Shown one piece after another: positions 13,943 through 18,660 of a DNA stretch of 18,660 nucleotides; position 1 is the first letter of the stretch, and the number at the start of each line of letters is the position of its first letter. The DNA lies in the NCBI GenBank assembly GCA_030152105.1, contig JASLIH010000600.1, forward strand, positions 1 to 18,660, in the 5' to 3' direction. Both the position numbers and the translations under genes were made by a program. The notes under the pieces are model-generated. The model saw only the letters and a program-made list of their open reading frames with translations, was not told the DNA's origin and did no database searches. This DNA is from Actinomycetes bacterium. GTDB lineage: Bacteria > Actinomycetota > CALGFH01.

Positions 13943-14967
13943 GACGACCTCCTTCCGGAACCGGCGGGCTCGCGGTCGCGGCCCTGGGCGTCCTCACTCT
14001 CGCCGTCGGCGTCGGCGGCGGCCATGCGGCCGCCGGTGGCGGCCAGGAACACGTCGTCCAGGGTCGGCCGCGACACGCTGACCGCCCCGAAGCGAACGCC
14101 GGCCTTGTCCAGGCCGCGGATGAGCACGGCCAGGTTCTCCGGCCCGTCGGGCACGAACAGGGTGTAGCCGGCCCTGGTGCCGCGCAGCTCGCCCTCGGGC
14201 AGCTCGCCCCTGGCCTGGAGGTCGGTGATGGCCTCGCGGGCCGCGCCGGTCTCACGCTCCTCGACAGCCACGTCGATCACGTCGGCGCCGACCTCGGCCT
14301 TGAGGGCCGCCGGGGTGCCCTGACGGACGATCTGGCCGTGGTCGATGATCGCCACCCGGTCGGCCAGCTCGTCGGCCTCCTCCAGGTACTGGGTGGTGAG
14401 GAAGATGGTGGCCCCGAACCGCTCGCGGAGCTCGCGGATGCGGTCCCAGATCAGGGCCCGTGACAGCGGGTCGAGGCCGGTGGTCGGCTCGTCCAGGAAC
14501 AGCACCCGCGGGCGGTGCAGCAGCGCCGAGGCCAGGTCGAGGCGGCGCTTCATGCCGCCCGAGAAGGTCTGGATGCGCCGGTCGATGGCGTCGGTCAGGC
14601 CGACCAGCTCGGTCACCTCGGCGACCTGGTCGGTCAGGACCTTGCCCTTCAGGCCGTACAGCTTGCCCTGGAGGGTGAGGAGCTCGCGGCCGGTCTGCTT
14701 GGGGTCGAGGCCGGCCTCCTGGAGGGCGACCCCGATCAGGCGCCGCACGGTGGTCGGCTCCTTGACGACGTCGTGGCCCAGCACCGAGCCCGACCCGCTG
14801 GTCGGCTGGAGCAGGGTGGTCAGAATGCGGACGATGGTCGACTTGCCAGCCCCGTTGGGGCCGAGAAAGCCGTAGATCTCGCTCTCGGCGACTTCGAGGC
14901 TGACGCCGCGGACAGCCTCGACCTCGCCGAACCGGCGGACCAGGTCAGTGGCTTGGATTGCAGACAT
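13939..14967 (-). CDS. ABC exporter ATP-binding subunit (DrrA-like)
   Basis: The 342-residue ATPase shows Walker A GPNGAGKST (36-44), Q-loop Gln83 (VALQEAGL), signature FSGGMKRRLDLASAL (135-149) and Walker B VLFLDEPTTGLD (155-166). The switch position, usually His, is Gln193 in FLTTQYLEEADELADRVAII, as is usual in the DrrA group. A C-terminal domain of ~110 residues follows (DVIDVAVEERETGAAREAIT, VRFGAVSVSRPTLDDVFLAA), also DrrA-like; the TLDDVFL end motif is seen in antibiotic and lipid exporters. It overlaps the permease gene by 4 bp. The start ATG sits 6 bp after a TACACT box, with no Shine-Dalgarno sequence, suggesting a leaderless transcript. Confidence 0.92.
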   Translation of the reverse strand: MSAIQATDLVRRFGEVEAVRGVSLEVAESEIYGFLGPNGAGKSTIVRILTTLLQPTSGSGSVLGHDVVKEPTTVRRLIGVALQEAGLDPKQTGRELLTLQGKLYGLKGKVLTDQVAEVTELVGLTDAIDRRIQTFSGGMKRRLDLASALLHRPRVLFLDEPTTGLDPLSRALIWDRIRELRERFGATIFLTTQYLEEADELADRVAIIDHGQIVRQGTPAALKAEVGADVIDVAVEERETGAAREAITDLQARGELPEGELRGTRAGYTLFVPDGPENLAVLIRGLDKAGVRFGAVSVSRPTLDDVFLAATGGRMAAADADGESEDAQGRDREPAGSGRRSS

Positions 14968-14973
14968 GCGGCG

Positions 14974-14979
14974 AGTGTA
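14974..14979 (-). promoter_or_regulatory. Likely -10 element giving a leaderless ABC exporter transcript
   Basis: TACACT on the minus strand ends 6 bp before ATG 14967, so the transcript would start at the start codon. No Shine-Dalgarno sequence is present. The candidate -35 (TGTGGC, 18 bp upstream) is poor. Confidence 0.4.
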
Positions 14980-15022
14980 GGGGAACCCCCCGACAATGCC
15001 ACATGAATACTATTCTCGCTGG

Positions 15023-15823
15023 TCAGGGCCTTGCGCGCACAGTGTTCTCGAGCTCGCCGAGGCCGTCGATCTCGACCCGCATCCGGTCCCCGGGACGCAG
15101 CCACCGGGGCGGGTCGGCGGCCATCCCGACCCCCGCCGGGGTGCCGGTGACCAGCAGGTCGCCCGGCTCGAGGGTGATGGTCCGGCTGATGAAGCTGACC
15201 AGCTCGGCCACCCCGAACACCATCTGGCCGGTGTCGGACGACTGGAGCACCTCGTCGTTGACCAGGCAGCGGATGCCGAGGGCCTGCGGGTCGGGCACCT
15301 CGTCGGCCGTGACCAGGTACGGGCCGAGTGGCAGGAAGGTGTCGATCGCCTTGCCCAGCAGCCACTGGGCGGAGCGGAACTGGAGCGAGCGCGAGGAGAC
15401 GTCGTTGGCGCAGGCGTAGCCGGCCACGTGGGCGAGGGCGTCGGCGGTGCTGACCACGCTGGCCCGCCGGCCGATGACCACGGCCAGCTCGGCCTCGTAG
15501 TCGACATTCTCGGCCTCGGGCGGGACCATCACGTCGGCCCCCGGGCCGACGACCGAGTTGGCGTACTTGGAGAACAGGACCGGCTCGGTGGGGATGGCCT
15601 GGCCGGTCTCGCGGGCGTGGTCGCGGTAGTTGAGGCCGACACAGACGATCTTGCCCGGCCGGGGCACCGGGGCCAGCAGCCGAACCTCGGCCAGCGGCCG
15701 CGGCGCGGCGGTGGCCACGCCCTGGGTGCCGAAGGTCAGCCAGTCGAGCAGCGACGGGCCCATGGATATGACCGCGTCGCCCTCGACGCGCCCGAAGCCC
15801 CCCTCGAACGAGACCAGCCGCAC
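15023..15823 (-). CDS. Fumarylacetoacetate hydrolase family protein
   Basis: A 266-residue FAH-superfamily enzyme; members hydrolyse, decarboxylate or isomerise carbonyl compounds from aromatic catabolism with a divalent metal. PRPGKIVCVGLNYRDHARET carries the catalytic His69. The metal ligands appear as Glu110 and Glu112 in VDYEAELAVVIG and Asp141 in CANDVSSR; further matches are GKAIDTFLPLGPYLVTADE and LVTGTPAGVGMA. Reaction within the family (for example 2-hydroxyhepta-2,4-diene-1,7-dioate isomerase or acylpyruvate hydrolase) cannot be decided. GTG 15821-15823 is preceded by AGGAGGA. It lies 27 bp after the luciferase-like gene on the same strand, so the two are probably one operon. The next gene, the ABC ATPase, seems to have its own promoter. 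Confidence 0.9.
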   Translation of the reverse strand: MRLVSFEGGFGRVEGDAVISMGPSLLDWLTFGTQGVATAAPRPLAEVRLLAPVPRPGKIVCVGLNYRDHARETGQAIPTEPVLFSKYANSVVGPGADVMVPPEAENVDYEAELAVVIGRRASVVSTADALAHVAGYACANDVSSRSLQFRSAQWLLGKAIDTFLPLGPYLVTADEVPDPQALGIRCLVNDEVLQSSDTGQMVFGVAELVSFISRTITLEPGDLLVTGTPAGVGMAADPPRWLRPGDRMRVEIDGLGELENTVRARP

Positions 15824-15850
15824 GGCGTCCTCCTGGGTCGAGAGCCGGCG

Positions 15851-16909
15851 TCAGCCGGCCGGTGGCGTGGCCGCCGGAGCCCGCCAGGGGGGCTCGGGGC
15901 CGGCGAAGGCGGGCGCGACCTCCCGGGCCACCCGCTCCAGGTTCTCGCAGGCGGCCTCGTGGCTGATGCCCGGCGGGCGGCTCCACAGGCTCACGTGGGT
16001 GAAGGGGAGCTGCTCCTGGAACTGGGTCAGGGCGGCCACGACCCCCTCGGCGGTGTCGCAGAACACTGCCGAGCGCTTGAGGCGGCCGGGGTCGATCGGG
16101 TCGGGGCGGGGCTGGTCGCGGTCGGTGGCCCAGTCGCCGTACCGGTCGATCTGGTAGGCGACGGCCGGGGCCAGCTCGGTGGCCCAGGTGCGCTCGGGGT
16201 CGTCACTGACCCGCAGGTGGACGCCGACCACGACCGGGAAGCCGCCGGCCGGCCGGCCGGCGCGCTCCAGGGCCTCGGCCAGCACCGGCCAGGCCTCGGC
16301 CGTCTTCTGCCAGCGGTAGTGGGCGAGGGCGAACCAGCCGTCGGCCAGCCTGGCCACGCGGTCAAGGGCCTTGGGGGCGGTGCCGCCGAGGTAGATGGGC
16401 GGGCCGCCCGGCTGGGGCGGACGGGGGCCGACGGGCAGGTCGGTGCCATCGGGGCCGTCGCTGACCACCCCCTCGGCCAGGGCCCGGCGCAGCACGCCCA
16501 GCTTCTCCTCCAGCAGCCGGCCCCGGCTGGAGCGGTCGACCCCGAAGGCGTCGAACTCCCGCTCCACCCAGCCGCTTCCCAAGCCAAGGACCAGCCGGCC
16601 GCCGGCCACCAGGTCGACCACCCCGGCCTGCTCGGCGACCTCGCGGGGCCGGTAGAGGGGAAGCAGCAGCACGCCCGTGCCCAGCCTGACCCGCGAGGTC
16701 CTGGCGGCCACGGCGGCCAGGAAGGGGAGCTGCTGGGAGAGGTGGCCGTCCTCGACCGCGTGGTGCTCGCTGCCCCAGACAGCGGCCAGCCCCAGCCGCT
16801 CGGCCAGGACCGCCTCCTCGAGGCGCTCGGCGTAGAAGCCCGGGTCGGGCTGGCGGCCGCCGCCCGGTCGCAGCTCGGTCCAGATCCCGAAGGTCGCTGG
16901 TCGTGGCAT
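15851..16909 (-). CDS. LLM-class (bacterial luciferase-like) flavin/F420-dependent oxidoreductase
   Basis: A 352-residue TIM-barrel oxidoreductase. Family hallmarks are EAVLAERLGLAAVWGSEHHA (about 32-51), FLAAVAARTSRVRLGTGVLL (about 63-82), PREVAEQAGVVDLVAGGRLV and LGLGSGWVEREFDAFGVD (about 109-126). Members use reduced FMN or F420 to oxidise or reduce organic substrates; actinobacteria carry many F420-using ones. I cannot decide the cofactor from sequence reading alone. The ATG is preceded, 6 bp upstream, by TAGGGT and lacks a ribosome binding site, which fits a leaderless transcript. The FAH-family gene follows by 27 bp; together they could catabolise a cyclic or aromatic compound, which is an inference. 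The C-terminus ends in a Pro/Ala-rich stretch. Confidence 0.88.
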   Translation of the reverse strand: MPRPATFGIWTELRPGGGRQPDPGFYAERLEEAVLAERLGLAAVWGSEHHAVEDGHLSQQLPFLAAVAARTSRVRLGTGVLLLPLYRPREVAEQAGVVDLVAGGRLVLGLGSGWVEREFDAFGVDRSSRGRLLEEKLGVLRRALAEGVVSDGPDGTDLPVGPRPPQPGGPPIYLGGTAPKALDRVARLADGWFALAHYRWQKTAEAWPVLAEALERAGRPAGGFPVVVGVHLRVSDDPERTWATELAPAVAYQIDRYGDWATDRDQPRPDPIDPGRLKRSAVFCDTAEGVVAALTQFQEQLPFTHVSLWSRPPGISHEAACENLERVAREVAPAFAGPEPPWRAPAATPPAG

Positions 16910-16915
16910 GCCGAG

Positions 16916-16921
16916 ACCCTA
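16916..16921 (-). promoter_or_regulatory. Possible -10 element giving a leaderless LLM oxidoreductase transcript
   Basis: TAGGGT on the minus strand ends 6 bp before ATG 16909. The same spacing occurs at two other genes in this window. A possible -35, TTGGTC, lies 19 bp further upstream, a little long. Confidence 0.3.
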
Positions 16922-16940
16922 CCCAACCACGCCGGGTCCA

Positions 16941-16992
16941 GACCAATCTCCTACGGTGCGCCGTGCGCGGGAGGCCCGGGCTGGACCAATCT
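16941..16992 (+). repeat. Paired 9-bp direct repeat in the divergent intergenic region
   Basis: GACCAATCT occurs at 16941-16949 and at 16984-16992, 43 bp apart, between the divergent LLM and molybdopterin oxidoreductase genes. It may be a regulator site for both; no regulator gene is adjacent. Nine bases is short enough for chance. Confidence 0.3.
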
Positions 16993-17020
16993 GCGGGTGG
17001 GGTGGCTCCGAACCAGGGGT

Positions 17021-18619
17021 ATGCGCACCGAGACGACCCTGACAGCCGGCCGCCCGCGACCCGGATCCCGTGGCCCGCGTGGCATGGGCGCACTGGCCGG
17101 GCTGCTGGCCTGCGGGGTCGCCCTTGGCGTTGCCGAGCTGCTGGCCGGGCTGGTCGGCGGCCAGGCGTCACCGCTGGTCGCGGTCGGCGGGGCGGCCATC
17201 GACGCCACCCCCGAATGGCTCAAGGAGCTCGCCATCCGCACCTTCGGCGCGCGCGACAAGCTGGTCCTGCTGGCCGGGATGGCCGTCGTCCTGGCCGGGT
17301 TCGCGGTGGCCGTGGGGCTCCTGGCCGTCCGCCGCCCGCGCCTGGGCCTGGCCGGGGTGGCGCTGTTCGGCGTCGTTGGCGCGGCCGCCGCCCTGATCCG
17401 CCCGGACGCCGGCCCGGTCGACGCGCTCCCCTCCCTGGCCGGGGCGGTTGCCGGGTCGGCCGCCCTGCTGGCCCTGGTCCGGGCGGCGTCGCCCGGAACA
17501 GCCGCAACCCCACCCGGAACGGTCGCAGCCCCCTCCGGGACCCCGGGGGCTGGGGTGGACCGGCGGCGGTTTCTTCTCACCGGGGCAGTTGTCGCCGGGG
17601 GGGCGATGGTGGCGGGGACCACTGGCCGCGTGCTGGCGCGGCGGTCGGACGTCACGGCTTCGCGGGCCGCGGTCGCGATTCCGGCTCCGGCGAGTGCGGC
17701 CGGGGCGCCGGCCCAGGGGGCGGTGGTCGACCTGCCCGGGCTGAGCAGCTTCTACACGCCCAACCGGGACTTCTACCGGGTGGACACCGCTCTGGTGGTG
17801 CCGAGGGTCGCCGCCGAGGACTGGCGGCTCCGGGTCCACGGGCGGGTGCGGCGGGAGCTGGAGCTGGACTTCGGGCAGCTGCTGGCCCGGCCGCTGATCG
17901 AGCGGGACATCACCCTGTCGTGTGTCTCCAACGAGGTCGGCGGCCGCTATGTCGGGACCGCCCGCTGGGTCGGGGCGCCCCTGGCCGAGCTGCTCGGGGA
18001 GGCCGGCGTGGAGCCCGCGGCCGACCAGCTCGTGTCGCGGTCGGCGGACGGGTTCACGGTGGGCACGCCGACCGCCGTCGTGCTCGACGGGCGGGACGCC
18101 ATGCTGGCCGTGGCAATGAACGGCGAGCCGCTGCCGCTCACCCACGGCTTCCCGGTGCGGATGCTGGTGCCGGGGCTGTACGGGTACGTGTCGGCGACCA
18201 AGTGGCTGGTCGACCTGGAGCTGACCAGCTTCGGCGACTTCGACCCCTACTGGGTCCGGCGCGGCTGGGCCCGCCAGGCGCCGGTCAAGACCATGTCCCG
18301 GATCGACACCCCGAGGCCCCTGGCCCGCCAGCCGGCCGGGCGGGTCGCGGTGGCCGGGGTCGCATGGGCCCAGCACCGCGGGATCCGGCGGGTCGAGGTC
18401 CGGGCCGACGGCGGCCCCTGGCGGCCGGCGCGGCTGGCCGCCGAGCACAGCCCCGACACCTGGCGTCAGTGGGTCTGGCCCTGGGAGGCCACCCCCGGCC
18501 GCCACACCCTCGAGGTCAGAGCCACCGACGGCACGGGCGCCACTCAGCCGCAGGACCGGGCCCCGCCGTTCCCGGACGGCGCCACCGGCTGGCACTCGGT
18601 CGTGGTGACCGTCACCTGA
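17021..18619 (+). CDS. Membrane-anchored molybdopterin-dependent oxidoreductase (sulfite oxidase fold)
   Basis: This 532-residue protein has two parts. Residues 1-155 hold four hydrophobic segments (for example GALAGLLACGVALGVAELLA and LVLLAGMAVVLAGFAVAVGL). After a Pro/Thr-rich linker comes a twin-arginine-like motif DRRRFLLTGAVVAGGAMVAG at 180-199, then the catalytic part. That part has FYTPNRDFYRVDTALVVPRV, the molybdenum-ligating Cys301 in ITLSCVSNEVGG, VRMLVPGLYGYVSATKWLVD, and a C-terminal Ig-like dimerisation domain (VAGVAWAQHRGIRRVEVRAD, RHTLEVRATDGTG). The layout implies a Moco enzyme held outside the cytoplasmic membrane. It could oxidise sulfite or reduce oxidised methionine or other S/N-oxides. 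ATG 17021 is chosen at the first membrane segment; the upstream open frame is a shadow. AGGGG lies very close to it, so the ribosome binding site is weak. Confidence 0.88.
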   Translation: MRTETTLTAGRPRPGSRGPRGMGALAGLLACGVALGVAELLAGLVGGQASPLVAVGGAAIDATPEWLKELAIRTFGARDKLVLLAGMAVVLAGFAVAVGLLAVRRPRLGLAGVALFGVVGAAAALIRPDAGPVDALPSLAGAVAGSAALLALVRAASPGTAATPPGTVAAPSGTPGAGVDRRRFLLTGAVVAGGAMVAGTTGRVLARRSDVTASRAAVAIPAPASAAGAPAQGAVVDLPGLSSFYTPNRDFYRVDTALVVPRVAAEDWRLRVHGRVRRELELDFGQLLARPLIERDITLSCVSNEVGGRYVGTARWVGAPLAELLGEAGVEPAADQLVSRSADGFTVGTPTAVVLDGRDAMLAVAMNGEPLPLTHGFPVRMLVPGLYGYVSATKWLVDLELTSFGDFDPYWVRRGWARQAPVKTMSRIDTPRPLARQPAGRVAVAGVAWAQHRGIRRVEVRADGGPWRPARLAAEHSPDTWRQWVWPWEATPGRHTLEVRATDGTGATQPQDRAPPFPDGATGWHSVVVTVT

Positions 18620-18636
18620 CCGACCACACCGTTCGC

Positions 18637-18654
18637 GCCGGGCACCCGCCCGGC
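18637..18654 (+). terminator. Small hairpin after the molybdopterin oxidoreductase gene
   Basis: GCCGGG (18637-18642) pairs with CCCGGC (18649-18654) over a 6-nt loop, 17 bp after the stop codon. The window ends 6 bp later, so any T-tract or longer structure cannot be judged. Confidence 0.3.
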
Positions 18655-18660
18655 CGACCC

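Noticed and set aside
14996..17020. A very long plus-strand open frame running from 14996 into the molybdopterin oxidoreductase gene
   Set aside because: Its first ~675 codons are antisense to the FAH-family and LLM genes and have Gly/Arg/Gln-rich shadow composition; real protein character begins at ATG 17021.

Overview
The window reads as about 18.7 kb of chromosomal DNA from a very GC-rich actinobacterium (Actinomycetota). Nearly every third codon position is G or C, GTG starts are common, and there is an actinobacterial-type XPB helicase beside its usual helicase-associated partner. The surface proteins have Thr-rich tails, one of them with an LPFTG sorting signal. I cannot name a genus. 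There are no rRNA or tRNA genes, insertion sequences, integrases or CRISPR arrays, and composition is even throughout, so this looks like core or housekeeping sequence and not a mobile island.

Layout. 1-3332: an LtrA-family membrane protein (minus) is divergent from acetoacetyl-CoA synthetase (plus). 3520-6611: an LCP (LytR-CpsA-Psr) cell-wall ligase with an extra N-terminal membrane module (plus) collides tail-to-tail with a cysteine-dioxygenase-like cupin gene (minus). That gene has an unusual leader, with a small Cys-containing ORF and a hairpin over its ribosome binding site. Next comes a secreted LPFTG-anchored protein (plus) with a structured leader and a strong 3' hairpin. 6637-7911: a SRPBCC protein (minus) is divergent from an ArsR-type repressor overlapping an AHSA1/SRPBCC gene (plus). 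Two matching inverted repeats lie between the divergent starts and form a likely autoregulated unit. 7908-11889: XPB helicase and its helicase-associated partner are translationally coupled on the minus strand; the partner appears to start at CTG. 11890-12220 is a repeat-bearing intergenic stretch. 12221-16909 (all minus): an aldo/keto reductase, a DrrAB-like ABC exporter, a fumarylacetoacetate-hydrolase-family enzyme and a luciferase-like flavin/F420 oxidoreductase. 17021-18619: a membrane-anchored molybdopterin (sulfite-oxidase fold) oxidoreductase.

How the genes work together. Clear functional units are the ArsR/AHSA1/SRPBCC cluster, the XPB/partner pair, the ABC exporter pair and the LLM/FAH pair. 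The other genes look independent. I do not see an obvious undescribed multi-gene system. The best candidates for something new are regulatory: the leader of the cysteine-dioxygenase-like gene, the paired operators at 7082-7114, three start codons that sit exactly where a leaderless transcript would begin, and the CTG start of the helicase partner. All functional names come from reading motifs and recalling families; no database search was run.
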